Source: Aristolochia californica
Taxonomy: Eukaryota; Streptophyta; Magnoliopsida; Piperales; Aristolochiaceae
Length of the DNA: 64,000 nt
Reading direction: 5' to 3'
NCBI GenBank assembly: GCA_029961685.1
Contig: JARWKL010000011.1
Span: forward strand, 5,148,501 to 5,212,500
Position 1 is the first letter of the stretch. Each line of letters starts with the position of its first letter. Shown here piece by piece: positions 57,701 through 63,578 of this stretch. The notes under the pieces were generated by a model. The model saw only the letters and a list, made by a program, of their open reading frames with translations. It had not been told where the DNA came from and ran no database searches. The translations under genes and the position numbers were made by a program.

Positions 57701-60700
57701 GGGAGGTCGGACCAAATTGGAGGGATTCCAGAGGGGAAAGCAGGGGGGAGATCGTACCAATCATGGGGAAATTCCCTTGGAAGGACAGGAGGGGGATTTG
57801 GAAGGGGGGAAGGTGGGGGGTTAGTGTCTTTGATTTTATCTTTGTCATTGTTTTTCTCGGAAGGTGTGGGGTTACCGAATTTGGCTTTAGTTTTCCCTGC
57901 TTCTTTTTTCCTGGAGTAGGTATATCGGAAAGGGGTGGTGGCAATTTGTTTTACAGTATTGGTGTGGAAGGGAGGGGTGAAGGTTTTGGGGTTTGAGTTT
58001 TCCATGGTGTCAGAGTGGGGGAAAATAATACGAAGGGGGGTGGGGCAGAGGATAGTGGGAGAGTGAATATATAAGGGGGAAGGGAAGTGAAAGGGGGGTT
58101 CGAAATCCCAAGTGGATTCATTAGAGAAGAGGGGTGGCCGTATAAGGGGAGATTTGAGTCAGAGGGGGAGGGTTTGATGGGACGGCGAGAGGAGTGGGGT
58201 GCTGGGATGGATGGGATGGGTGATGAGGAAGGTTTGAGGTCGGGGGGATCACAGAGGGAGATCCTCGATAAGGAGCCGAGAATGTGGGTGGAAGTGGGGG
58301 GGAAAGGGGATTTATCGAGTTAGAGAAGCTGCGGGACGGGAATGCCAGGTGAGGGGTGCGGCTTCGGGAAAAGGAAGATTTAGGCGGCGGAGGGGAGGAG
58401 AGGGATTTAAGAGTGAAAGGACGGGAGGGTGGCGTGATTTGGACTGAGGGATTGACGTACGGTAGGCTTCGGGAAAAGGAAGATTTGGGTGGCGGAGGGG
58501 ATGGGAGGGATTTAAAGATGGAAAGATGGGTACTGCTTTGGGAAACGAAGAGCGGCGGAGGTGAAAAGGTTGATGTAGAAAGGGAAGGACGGGGCGTGAT
58601 GTCGACTGAAGGATGTTGGAGGTTGATGTATGGCAGGCGAGAGGTATTGCTTCGGGAATCGAGGTGCGGCGTTGGGGAAAGGGTTGATGTAGAAAGGAAA
58701 TGACGGGGCGACGGCGTGATGTGGGCTGAGGCGCTTTGGAAGTTGTAGAGGTCGACGGCTGTGGATTTGATGGTTGAAAAGGTGTTTTTTTTTTTGTGTA
58801 AGAGTATGGTGCGGGGCTCGAGGTTGAGAGGGTGATGATGGGTTTTGGTAAATGGAGAGATAGGTATGTGGGGGAAAGTGTTTTTTTTTTTGGTTTTTGT
58901 TTCGAGGCGGGGTAGAGTTTGACAGTGATGGATGTGAGCAAAGGGAAGTAATAATCCCCTTGTCCGGATGTGTCTGCACATCGGTTTGAAGGATCCTGTC
59001 AGATTTTGGATTTGGGGAGTGGTGTATTGCAGGTGTTTTGGAATTGGGGATTGGCACTGTTGCCAAGGGCGATTTCAGAGATGAGATTTTGTCTGCGGAT
59101 GCACTTATGTGGATAGGATCTTTTTCGGCGGAGGCAGTGAAAGGGTTACTGTGAACTGGTGTTGATTGGATTGTTTCGGGATATGGGGATTGATTTTGTG
59201 TGGTCGGATTTTTTTTTTGTTTTTTCGGAACCCATGTCCGATTGAACTCCGAGTGCGGCTTCCGAGTCAGCAGCTGGCGGATCTGCTGAGTCTAGGTTGT
59301 GTTTCGTGAGGTTTCTTCCGAGTTGGCTGTCGGAAGGGTTTCCAGATCTCCGAATTCCATGGAGACCCAGATCATGGTTTTTCCGCAGGAGATATGAAAA
59401 AATTGTAAACCACTTACCGGTGATTTTGGCCGGATGAAAATTTTTTCTCTGTGAAGCTGCGTTGGCTGGCTTTCGGCCCAAATAACCTCCGAATTCTTTT
59501 GTGAGGCATTCCAGAGTATGCCGGCATCGGATTTCCACCGGAAGACCTTTGACGATCACCCATTGCCCCGAGATGGGGGTTGTGAGTTCTGGGCTCCAAT
59601 TGGTCATGTGGAGGATCGTTGAAATAGTCTCTGCCTTTAGTGAATGAAGTCTCTTACGGTCCTCCTCCGAATGGCAGTTGATGATCCAGCTCCTCTCATG
59701 AGCTTTGATGATGGTTGTGAACGTGATATTTCGTTTTTGCAGCCATTCTTGGAGTTGTCTTCTGGTGAAAAAATTTTCCGGGTCTTCCAAGAGGACTGCC
59801 AGGGACATTTTGCGCTTGCCCTCAGTTTCAATGTGGGCTGGCAGGGATATAAAGAATTGGTTTTTCTGGGGTGAAAATTGGGGGAGTGGTGTTGATGGTG
59901 GTATTGGATAATTGGTTTTGTAGGCCTGAGTTTTCTCTAGTGGAGGAGCCGGTGGGAGCGACAGAGTTGTCTGGTGTGAAGCGCTGGGTTGTGAGTGGAT
60001 TTTTGGTGGGGTGGCTAGCTGCTGAAGAATTTGATCAAATCGTTTCCAACCCATTCCAGAAGTGGAGGGCTGTGGGAGAAAAATCATACCCATTATCATT
60101 TGTCCACGTCTTTGATGGATGACGCAATGAAGAAGTCCTCCATGATACTGGCTGTGTACTTGGAATTCCAGATCGCCGGTGAGGAGTGATCTGCTGTATT
60201 TTCTTCCCGTGTTTCCTACTTGGGCTTTCCTGAAAATGTCTAGGAAAAACTTGACTGCGGAGATCGGGAGGGAGATGTATGATTTCTTTTTCCCCTCTTG
60301 TGCATGAATCTGGATGGCCTCCCCACTCTTCTCCTTTCTCTTTCGAAAAGTCAGCTTTGCTTTTCCATTCCGGAATTCGTATCGGGTCGGATCCTCCACA
60401 AGGATCCTTCGGCGTGAGGATTTCGAGATTACAGTTTGCCATCTCTCGCCTGAACTGTCTTCAGAGTCAATAACTTCCTTTTCCTTCTTTTCTTCTTCTT
60501 CCGGTTGTCTACCTTTTCGTTGCTGCTGCTGCCGGTGCTGCTTCCCCAGACTGGTTCGTTCTTTGCCTCTTCCTGGGTGCTGTCCTACTAGAGGTGCTGG
60601 ATCAGAGGGAGTGGTCGTTGAGTGGAAGTTACTTCGTTCCCCAGATGGTTGGTGGGAGGAAATTACTCCTTGACCGACCCCTCGTCCAGCCATAATGGCT

Positions 60701-63578
60701 GCTCTTTGGAGATATCTACTTAGCAATCAGTATCACTATTTTACATTTGAAATCATATATTGCATCTTTGTTGATTTCGAAATTTACTATGTCATCCATC
60801 TTTTCTACCCTTTTCTTCTATATTTTGTGTACCCCATATTTAGCGTTGTGAAAATCATTCACATCATCTTTCTTATCTGTTTTCTAACCTAATGGATCTT
60901 TCAGTTTGTCATAGCTTATTTCCAATTGAACTTCTTTAGATGCTGTGGCTAAAGGGGAGAAGAAAGAAGTTAAACATTGAGAGCAATCTGAAGCTTCCTA
61001 TTTTGGTTCACTTAAGTTTTTTATTCAAGATGAGACTACTTATTATATACTCCCTGCTTGAGGGGAAGTTATGGTACAAGGATTCTGGTGTTGATCAAGC
61101 ATCTATCTGACAGCTTTTTTTTTTTTAAATGGAGCATCTATCTGACAGTTGCAAAGCTCAAACAACCATACAAAGCTAAAAATTTGTGTGAAGAATTTTT
61201 TGTGAGGCAAGGTATAGGACAAAGTAAATCCTACTCAAAAAGTTTGATCACAGAGATGAGCAAAAAATCCCTCGTTTGATCACAGAGTCTGTTAATTGTT
61301 TTTCTTGTTCTGTTTGCTAGCCCCATAAGTTATAATCTTTTTGTATTTCCACTCTTTAATGATTTTCTCATTATTCTCTAAAACGAATAGTTATAAGAAC
61401 CAAAGAAAGTAATATATGGATGCCTAAAGGAGTAAGATACAAGAAATCAACAAAAACTAGACAAACCAATTCAGAGAAAGAAAAAAATGAGTAACTGATA
61501 TATGATTACCCTCTCTAGCAAAAAAAGAATCCTCATCACCTGGCCCCAAGTCCATATCCAGTATCTGCAAGAAAACAGCAATAAGTTTATACTGAACCAA
61601 GTTTCACTGAGGTGGCAAGGATAACAAGAAATGGATTCTCTGACATGGGTCCATAAAGCTTGAGATATACCATGGATTCAACATCTGAAAAGTAGGGTAC
61701 ATCATCATCACTATCAGGATTTGATTCTTCAAAATCTGAGTTAGGCATTTCTGTTGCAGGTTTCACATGTCTCATTTCTGTGGATGCCAATTCAATTTGT
61801 GATGGGGACATTTTCAGATTTATTTCTGGTTTGCAGTTACCATGAGAATAGCTTTTAGTCAGGTCCAAAGCCTGAACAGGGAGATCAAGAAAAGAATCAG
61901 TAGAGTTCTTCAGATCAACAGATTTCTGCAGTTCTCTTGTCTTCATATCTTCTGTCATGGTTATGATGGTAGCTGACTTGTCCATATTTAATTCTTCATT
62001 TGGAGGGAATTCTGAACTCATTCCATGGCAGTTCATGTCTGAAGATCTCTCCATAGTGGAGCCAGCGATGGATTTGATGTGCATTTCTTTTTCTTCACCT
62101 ATCTCGATTACTCCATCCTCACTGTTTCTATCAGATGGCTCTTCAACCTTAGGAATACAGTTAGCAGATTCAGGAGAATCAGGTTGGATCCCAGTAGGTG
62201 GAAAAATGTCATCATTGAAAGGGATTTCAAGATCCTCAGTATTCAAGGTGCAGATCATGAATTCTTGGCCAAGTTTAGGAGAAGAATGATCATGTGAAGT
62301 GGCTGTCACCTCATCAAACCCTGAGTCAGAACTATTTATAGAATCACCAAGCCTTGATTGTAAGGGGTTCATACCACCACCCACTTGGTCTGGAAATTCA
62401 CCTTCTGAAATTACCAGGCCTGTGTCTAGGCCTACAGATCCTTTTGGATCGCTAGATCTTGGAGAACTCAAAAAAATAGAATTCAGACCATCAAGACAAG
62501 ATCGATCAATGAGGTCTTTCTCATCAACATCAATGCCAAAAAACTCTTCTTCACTAGCAAAATTCAAAAGAGAACTTTGAAGATCCATAAAATCCCCGTC
62601 TGGGATAGCATGCGAACTATCTTTCAATTTTGACTCTGGATTGGCTGCATCAAATTGTGATGGAACCATTTCTTTAACATCCACGCCAGGGAGGATGCTG
62701 TTTTCTTTGTCTTCAATGTTTGGTTCTATTGGCAAAACGGGTGCTGTAAGTTCCTCAATTGTTTTCCAAATGGGCAGACTGGGCAATGGAGATGAAAACT
62801 CCAACTGATGAAAAGAGCCGCCACAATCAGACATAGGAGACCCAAAGTTACTATTTCTTGGATCAAAAGCAGAACAAGATTTTACAGACAAATCATTGGA
62901 TTCAAAAAAATTTCCATTCACTGCCACAGTTTCAGGTGGGCCCATTTCTGGAACCTCAGAGCAATTTGAATAAACACCTAGATTTTCTTCAATAACCTGA
63001 GGCATTTCTTTTTGTAGAGTATCTGCCTCAAAATCATGCACAGAGCCACTGTTTCCTGTGACAACATTTGGAGAGACATCTTCTGTAAATCCATACAAGC
63101 AGTCCCTACCCATTATTCCATCTGGGAAACCATCTTCAATGGCCTCTGACTGATATCTACGTGCAGTAATATCAAAACCATTGTCAGGAAGTTCAAACTG
63201 ATTGGAAATGGGAGCTCCCATCATGCAATTCCCATCTTCACTACCATTACAAAGATGAGAACTAGGCCCCACAAGGAAACTCATTTCCATAGAGTTACAA
63301 GGCTCATTGCAAATTCTCTTTCTTTTGGCATAGTAATGACTACGTACAGAGTCCACAGTTCTTTTTGGATTCCATTCCTTCCCTCTTGCATTTGAAGATT
63401 TGTTGGGTTTTGAGAAGCTGGGGACAGAAGGTTCAAAGACCACAAGTTGATCAGCAACTTTAGAAGCAATGGTTTCGTTATACAAGAGTGAATGCCACCT
63501 GTCCTGCAGCTCCCTGATAGTAAATCGACGAGAGAATCGGACAGCTCCTTTGGCAAGTGATTCTAAAGAAGCACCAGC
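30704..63578 (-). CDS. EMB1967: Microspherule-N and FHA domain protein (MCRS1/EMB1967 type), partial at 5' end
   Basis: Six minus-strand exons: 61671-63578, 61510-61564, 51051-51199, 42768-42854, 32197-32325, 30704-30847 (stop 30704-30706). All junctions are GT-AG and phases match: 2472 nt, 823 codons plus stop. The big exon starts, after an acceptor at 63579, with AGASLESLAKGAVRFSRRFT and RELQDRWHSLLY, the microspherule-protein N-terminal domain. A basic KRKR (residue about 85) follows, then a long acidic linker ending PYFSDVESM. The C-terminal exons give an RLEQAARSCIQRAM helix and an FHA phosphothreonine-binding domain: VSIGRATED, KVSRRQATI, DGAFYLTNLGKS, then IEIRGMRFMFETN. Related Arabidopsis proteins start roughly 25 residues upstream of AGASLE, so a first exon lies outside the window. 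Family knowledge: human MCRS1 is in the INO80 and NSL chromatin complexes; the Arabidopsis EMB1967 mutant is embryo-defective. Which Arabidopsis paralogue matches is not certain. Confidence 0.92.
30937..31140. mobile_element. Tourist-like MITE, copy 1
   Basis: Element 30940-31137 (198 bp) with TIRs GGGTCTGTTTAGAACCC and (reverse) GGGTCTGTTTGGAACCC, and TSD TAA on both sides. Almost the whole element is an inverted repeat, for example TTATTCCCAAAAATAGTTAG against CTAACTATTTTTGGGAATAA, so its RNA would fold into a long hairpin. TAA target and GGGTCTGTTTGG ends are typical of PIF/Harbinger-derived Tourist MITEs. Confidence 0.93.
31369..31557. mobile_element. Tourist-like MITE, copy 2
   Basis: Element 31372-31554 (183 bp), same family as copy 1, TIR GGGTCTGTTTGGAACCC against (reverse) GGGTTTGTTTGGAATCC, TSD TAA. 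Same internal palindrome. Lies 234 bp from copy 1 in the same intron. Confidence 0.93.
31817..31916 (+). pseudogene. Retroposed 5S rRNA fragment
   Basis: Insert 31831-31902 starts GGTGCGATCATACCAGCAC and continues CACCGGATCCCATCAGAACT, CCGAAGTTAA to about 31884, matching the first half of plant 5S rRNA. It then breaks off and ends in A11. It is bracketed by the perfect 14-bp duplication GAATATCAAAATTG (31817-31830 and 31903-31916). Poly-A plus a long TSD means target-primed reverse transcription of a 5S transcript, presumably by LINE enzymes. The 3' half, including the box C region, is missing, so it cannot be a functional 5S gene. Confidence 0.93.
32326..33395. other. Start of the 10.4 kb intron, nothing recognised
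   Basis: Intron DNA of the FHA gene on the left side of the 32326-42767 intron. AT-rich, no coding frame of note, no terminal repeats found. Confidence 0.4.
33396..34050 (-). pseudogene. Copia RNase H tail and 3' LTR, minus strand
   Basis: Minus translation of 33825-34045 gives HERLKFIEIDGHFV, KAIAVGALTTTCYKLEICDVFHQLE, the C-terminus of copia pol, ending in the AAGGGGAG purine tract. A TGTTGAAAAAGATG LTR start follows at about 33819, and LTR-like sequence continues down to about 33400 with a polypurine/AGAAGAAGAA block. Stops are present. Confidence 0.6.
37270..38731. mobile_element. Non-autonomous TIR transposon, copy 2
   Basis: Element about 37274-38726, inserted in the copia RT/RNase H junction. 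Ends GGGGGTTAGTCAAC and (reverse) GGGGGTGTTAGTCAAC. The right end has expanded to a C tract of about 26 plus GCCCCCC. Flanks CATA (37270-37273) and CATA (38728-38731) may be the target duplication but leave one extra base. It shares with copy 1 the GTGCACTGGAAAAC...TTCCAGTGTTAGT block near the left end, the AT-rich middle with ACCATTGGTTTAATTAATTA, and the GC-rich block with CTCTGCGACAGAGG. No transposase. Confidence 0.8.
38305..38370. repeat. Perfect 28-bp inverted repeat with 10-bp loop
   Basis: Left arm 38305-38332 (begins CCTCTCCCTCTCGACC) and right arm 38343-38370 (ends GAGAGGGAGAGG) are exact reverse complements around a loop TATGGGAGGT. It lies in the GC-rich block of TIR element copy 2. 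Confidence 0.92.
39444..39770 (+). repeat. 3' LTR of the intronic copia remnant
   Basis: Starts TGTTAAAATACAAGTCC directly after the TTTTAGGGGGAA polypurine tract, contains a TATAAA-like segment near 39597 and pyrimidine-rich downstream DNA. The right end is not resolved because no 5' LTR partner was found. Confidence 0.65.
40270..41185 (-). pseudogene. LINE ORF2 fragment (zf-RVT region)
   Basis: Minus translation in several frames gives WSLHFRRAFNDSEAIDICDLI (near 40830-40890), VWCPSADGTF, PQLKFFLWCALHGKILTRDNL (40610-40680) and FFNLFALPLCLLPSF. These correspond to the zinc-binding reverse-transcriptase region (zf-RVT) at the end of plant L1 ORF2, as in the large LINE at 53-60 kb (WNLHLRRALNDSEAVEATGL, RIKFFIWTVCRKIFLTSDAL). 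Truncated at both ends with stops. Confidence 0.7.
41186..42300 (-). pseudogene. LINE 3' fragment: zf-RVT, RNase H, poly-A
   Basis: The poly-A tail is the T12 run at about 41191-41202 (plus strand). Reading leftward on the minus strand from 42265: WMRTHELHSSAISWCLSAPP, KVRFFIWSALRNKILTFGQPP, AKALLSICLACIPWGLCIERNNKHFN, then RNase H with a PPWRHWVTFCDI and LTNSVADFLAKNGASLQSLIV-like end. Frameshifts are frequent. It is a 5'-truncated L1-type LINE in the same orientation as the host gene. A reliable TSD was not found. Confidence 0.75.
42319..42477 (+). mobile_element. 127-bp LINE 3' tail insertion
   Basis: Insert 42335-42461 encodes the last residues of an RNase H (LADKLAKFGTS-like, then a 3' UTR with TTTTGAGCTTTCGTCTTAAT). 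It is bracketed by the perfect 16-bp duplication AATAAAAAAGAGATAC (42319-42334 and 42462-42477). Same subfamily as the tail at 48985-49357. Confidence 0.88.
44755..45646 (+). mobile_element. LINE fragment inserted in the minus LINE (nest level 3)
   Basis: Insert 44769-45632, plus orientation, bracketed by AACTTCAAGA(A/G)TTT (44755-44768 and 45633-45646; 13 of 14 alike). Encodes TADHVLLHCNYAHSVWTNLI, IGKLLISCSVDHIIWGLWEE, then RNase H (SGLFNGLKLF-like, LFVEGDSQ|VVISWC, PPWRHWDLFDDIC, YIPRSANHLADSQAKTG) and ends in A12. Interrupted by a further LINE tail at 45173-45373. Confidence 0.9.
45159..45387 (-). mobile_element. 201-bp LINE tail (nest level 4)
   Basis: Insert 45173-45373 on the minus strand, poly-A as the T-run at its left end, bracketed by the perfect 14-bp duplication ATTCACAAGTTGTT (45159-45172 and 45374-45387). 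Encodes the RNase H end HVPRSANHLADVQAKKGVT-like and the same 3' UTR as the full LINE at 53.3 kb. Removing it restores the reading GDSQVVISWC of the level-3 LINE. Confidence 0.93.
46296..46408 (-). mobile_element. Short LINE-like tail in the LTR element interior
   Basis: Insert about 46305-46399 with a T/C-rich left end (CTTTCTTTTCTTTTC, an A-rich tail on the minus strand), bracketed by the 9-bp repeat AATGTGATC (46296-46304 and 46400-46408). Confidence 0.65.
47485..48680 (+). pseudogene. LINE reverse-transcriptase fragment inside an LTR element
   Basis: Plus-strand translation: LPRFVLKLDFEKAFNRVDWK, STQGIRQGDPLSPLIYSAKG, ILHFADDTICFGMGTMDQIK, SGQNINWRKTTLLGY, YLGLPLFDSLP, LATWRGKILSTVDRLTLLKS, then frameshifted RRRFLWRGSEDTFKYHLVSWKEI, LLKWIWIFNANYRNLWRNM and a LLFWTNEWCGPRPLSEVY-like end. 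The FADD catalytic motif is present and 47637-48179 is open. It lacks endonuclease, RNase H and poly-A and shows no TSD, so it is an internal piece of a LINE lying between two LTRs. Confidence 0.85.
48979..49363 (-). mobile_element. LINE 3' tail inserted in the right LTR
   Basis: Insert 48985-49357, minus strand, T/A-rich tail at left. Encodes RNase H: GIADSNTAEVSALLFGLQIS, LIIEDDSKTIISWCPKDSFP, WRHWPIIDNIADIV, LIPRSTNSLVDKLAKFGTSQ. Bracketed by TTACTT (48979-48984 and 49358-49363). Comparison with the left LTR confirms it is an insertion. Confidence 0.8.
49904..50148 (-). mobile_element. 215-bp LINE tail insertion
   Basis: Insert 49919-50133, minus strand, with a long T-run (about 24) as poly-A at its left. 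Encodes NCNWKYIPRSANHLADTQAK, LGVSLQHLVVEEDPF then stop. Bracketed by CAGCTGAAAT(A/T)GTTT (49904-49918 and 50134-50148). Confidence 0.88.
50149..51050. other. Intron DNA, nothing recognised
   Basis: Right end of the 8.2 kb intron; open frames here are short and unrelated to known domains. The acceptor-donor region adjoining the exon at 51051 is normal. Confidence 0.4.
51467..51572 (-). mobile_element. 78-bp LINE-like tail insertion
   Basis: Insert 51481-51558, T-rich at the left (A-rich tail on the minus strand), bracketed by the perfect 14-bp duplication ACTATGATTCTAAC (51467-51480 and 51559-51572). Confidence 0.85.
51573..53318 (+). other. Decayed LTR-like leader with a 51-bp tandem repeat
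   Basis: AATATTAGAGCAGG (about 51696-51709) resembles a decayed tRNA-iMet PBS following LTR-like pyrimidine-rich DNA. Downstream, two 51-bp units (51878-51928 and 51929-51979) plus a partial third encode a 17-residue repeat YYWRNNGVRIDQ(S/T)KIEC. From about 52560 to 52850 the DNA has frequent AAAATCCC(A/T)AGA-like words. No conserved retroelement domain could be read, so the identity is unclear. Confidence 0.4.
53388..53830 (-). pseudogene. LINE RNase H domain, cut off from ORF2
   Basis: Minus strand: HFKLNFDGSASVVR, frameshift near 53745, then MIHDDQANLLFTYAGPIGIS, CAELHGLLNGLKLFKQKK, LIEGDSQVIINWC, PPWRHWKIYDGIC, HVPRSANHLADVQAKKG and stop after EEISF. Catalytic D (FDGSA), E (AELHGLL) and D (EGDSQ) are visible, as is the D in HLADVQA. 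It belongs to ORF2 but is separated by the stop at 53993-53995 and by the frameshift. Confidence 0.85.
53993..57499 (-). CDS. LINE ORF2: endonuclease, reverse transcriptase, zf-RVT
   Basis: 1168 codons, start ATG at 57499. Residues 1-225: apurinic-like endonuclease with SWNVRGLG, LLETKMQ, WLIGGDFNATL and the catalytic SDHWPIQL. RT about 470-760: KDFRPISLISSSYKIIGRLL, QSAFIRDRNI, FVLKIDFEKAFDRVDWK, RGIRQGDPLSPFIF, then ILQFADDSILFG holding the catalytic FADD. Then YLGLPL, KGKFLSKAGKLVLIKSCL and RRFLWDGPNGEKKF. zf-RVT near 1080-1150: RIKFFIWTVCRKIF, CPFCNTSPETADHTLLHCEY. The enzyme nicks DNA and copies LINE RNA at the cut. The ATG overlaps the stop of the preceding ORF (ATGA), suggesting coupled reinitiation. 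A stop after ERNNRKFN removes RNase H. Same strand as the host gene. Confidence 0.95.
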   Translation of the reverse strand: MIVLSWNVRGLGSLAKRALVRATLFDVKPKIAILLETKMQSFDYSIVCNICYDSNPAWAHVAAIGHSGGIIVIWDPIAFDAISVLPGRYSIGIQLRDHNLGTCWALAGIYGPTRYRDRASFWEEIFQLVQLWDLPWLIGGDFNATLLCSDKCPPASRTSSTMRAFSDFINSVALSEVPLSGKKFTWTNCQNPPILSKLDRFFSNIEWNLLFPNTYGQVLNKIGSDHWPIQLNSRPVAWEKSPFRFENAWFLTTALIPSLKSWWLELENHPNPGWALPRKLKALKAKIRMWDKNHRVSAASQKDSIRRRISELDLLEEQRLISPTEFLIRNKLNAEYRTFLHSDSVRWKQRSRFRWMAEGDGNTKFFHSTSSARRRTNRITALCNGDQVVTDSASISNLLVKYFSELYSEVCFRRPKIHQLDFERISIEDAVDLEKPFSSEEIERAVLGLPKDNAPGPDGFNGEFYHCFWDLLKNDVCAFVHNFHQVGITHSGIDASFIALIPKKTNSEEPKDFRPISLISSSYKIIGRLLANRLKAVLYKVINPCQSAFIRDRNILDSSLTAHELLHSFKKSSLPRFVLKIDFEKAFDRVDWKLVDYLFDRMGFGTRWKFWMRSCISSPSYSVLVNGKPRGYFKSSRGIRQGDPLSPFIFTLIGEYLTSMIRFAKRSGWLSPIFSDPIQDVPILQFADDSILFGEGSMRQIKRMKAILNIFEMTSGQKISWEKTTIFGFNIDASILNSMANYLGCKVASVPSTYLGLPLTPFLPSKNSWFPVVERLEKLLASWKGKFLSKAGKLVLIKSCLHGIPSYFLSLCNCPASIRDRIEFLKRRFLWDGPNGEKKFNLVKWVDVCKPIVMGGLGIRDVATTNKSLLLKWVWKFNMQPNLLWRRMVASKSGKERGWWTDGGRFYKLSPVWKKIAKLLPSFKAAVKCYIGSGENTLFWSDWWIGTSCLEESYPLLFQLSRSRSSMISDHWQSSGGWNLHLRRALNDSEAVEATGLINLLSGVALKNSSDILIWTPNKQGMFSTASTYHHLISYPPLHAEHPVAFAWSLPIPPRIKFFIWTVCRKIFLTSDALQRRGINISNPECPFCNTSPETADHTLLHCEYAHKIWTELMDKIGLLYCPSQDLLNTILTLVSSRLPKLGKILISCCVGHIVWNLWKERNNRKFN
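57496..58005 (-). CDS. Extra 169-codon LINE ORF just before ORF2
   Basis: MENSNPKTFTPPFHTNTVKQ, then basic RKKEAGKTKAKF, a proline-rich stretch (NPPPSPLPNPPPVLPREFP) and an acidic Gln/Glu-rich end. No domain recognised. It ends in TGA at 57498-57496, sharing ATGA with the ORF2 start. It may be a second small LINE protein, the end of ORF1 after frameshifting, or only a fortuitous frame; the overlap with ORF2 argues for the first two. Confidence 0.55.
   Translation of the reverse strand: MENSNPKTFTPPFHTNTVKQIATTPFRYTYSRKKEAGKTKAKFGNPTPSEKNNDKDKIKDTNPPPSPLPNPPPVLPREFPHDWYDLPPAFPSGIPPIWSDLPPTITSESTLAKAFTPNPRDELLLFLLEQEQDFPQEEFSVMTELANIFCAGYSEAGAVERNINSHRSP
58006..59145 (-). other. CT-rich spacer between LINE ORFs with internal repeats
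   Basis: Strongly biased: G/A on the plus strand, C/T on the element strand. Contains repeated segments: GGCTTCGGGAAAAGGAAGAT at about 58363 and 58467, and GATGTAGAAAGG(G)AA at about 58571 and 58687, giving a period of roughly 105-115 bp. The open frames (for example 58121-58981) are Pro/Ser/His-rich low complexity and mutually overlapping, so no coding claim is made. Confidence 0.6.
59146..60693 (-). CDS. LINE ORF1: gag-like RNA-binding protein (DUF4283-type)
   Basis: Start chosen at the ATG at 60693 (MAGRGVGQGVISSHQ), because codons upstream lie in the target-site duplication. 515 residues. N-terminal half: Gln/Lys/Glu-rich (HRQQQQRKGRQPEEEEKKEK), then RYEFRNGKAKLTFRKRKEKS and YISLPISAVKFFLDIFRKAQ, typical of plant LINE ORF1. 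Second half: MSLAVLLEDPENFFTRRQLQ, SWIINCHSEEDRKRLHSLKA, GQWVIVKGLPVEIR, an RRM-like/DUF4283 domain. No CCHC zinc knuckle is seen before the stop. ORF1 proteins coat LINE RNA. The ORF is uninterrupted. Confidence 0.85.
   Translation of the reverse strand: MAGRGVGQGVISSHQPSGERSNFHSTTTPSDPAPLVGQHPGRGKERTSLGKQHRQQQQRKGRQPEEEEKKEKEVIDSEDSSGERWQTVISKSSRRRILVEDPTRYEFRNGKAKLTFRKRKEKSGEAIQIHAQEGKKKSYISLPISAVKFFLDIFRKAQVGNTGRKYSRSLLTGDLEFQVHSQYHGGLLHCVIHQRRGQMIMGMIFLPQPSTSGMGWKRFDQILQQLATPPKIHSQPSASHQTTLSLPPAPPLEKTQAYKTNYPIPPSTPLPQFSPQKNQFFISLPAHIETEGKRKMSLAVLLEDPENFFTRRQLQEWLQKRNITFTTIIKAHERSWIINCHSEEDRKRLHSLKAETISTILHMTNWSPELTTPISGQWVIVKGLPVEIRCRHTLECLTKEFGGYLGRKPANAASQRKNFHPAKITGKWFTIFSYLLRKNHDLGLHGIRRSGNPSDSQLGRNLTKHNLDSADPPAADSEAALGVQSDMGSEKTKKKSDHTKSIPISRNNPINTSSQ
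60722..61509 (-). other. Right part of the 10.3 kb intron, otherwise featureless
   Basis: AT-rich intron DNA between the LINE and the small exon at 61510-61564. Holds only the 19-bp insertion at 61114. Otherwise nothing recognised. Confidence 0.5.
61098..61148 (-). mobile_element. 19-bp poly-T insertion with 16-bp TSD
   Basis: AGCATCTATCTGACAG occurs at 61098-61113 and 61133-61148, separated only by CTTTTTTTTTTTTAAATGG. On the minus strand this is a few bases plus poly-A: the residue of a LINE-type event that copied almost only the tail. Confidence 0.75.

Larger units (their letters stand above)
53319..60721 (-). mobile_element. Near full-length L1-type LINE in the 10.3 kb intron
   Basis: Element about 53335-60705 (7.37 kb), same strand as the host gene, bracketed by the perfect 16-bp duplication TTGGAGATATCTACTT (53319-53334 and 60706-60721). 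The 5' end (right) is only about 12 bp before the ORF1 ATG; the 3' end (left) is CTCTTCTCAAAAAATAA. Order in the sense direction: ORF1, a CT-rich repetitive spacer, a 169-codon ORF, ORF2 with endonuclease, RT and zf-RVT, then RNase H. ORF2 is broken by one stop before RNase H and one frameshift in it. The intact ORF1 and long RT frame suggest a fairly young copy. Confidence 0.95.

Noticed and set aside
58121..58981. 286-codon Pro/Ser-rich frame inside the LINE
   Set aside because: All three frames of this strand are open because of CT bias; composition rather than coding explains it.
61957..62580. Plus-strand frames opposite the big FHA-gene exon
   Set aside because: Antisense shadows of a 636-codon exon with clear domain content on the minus strand.
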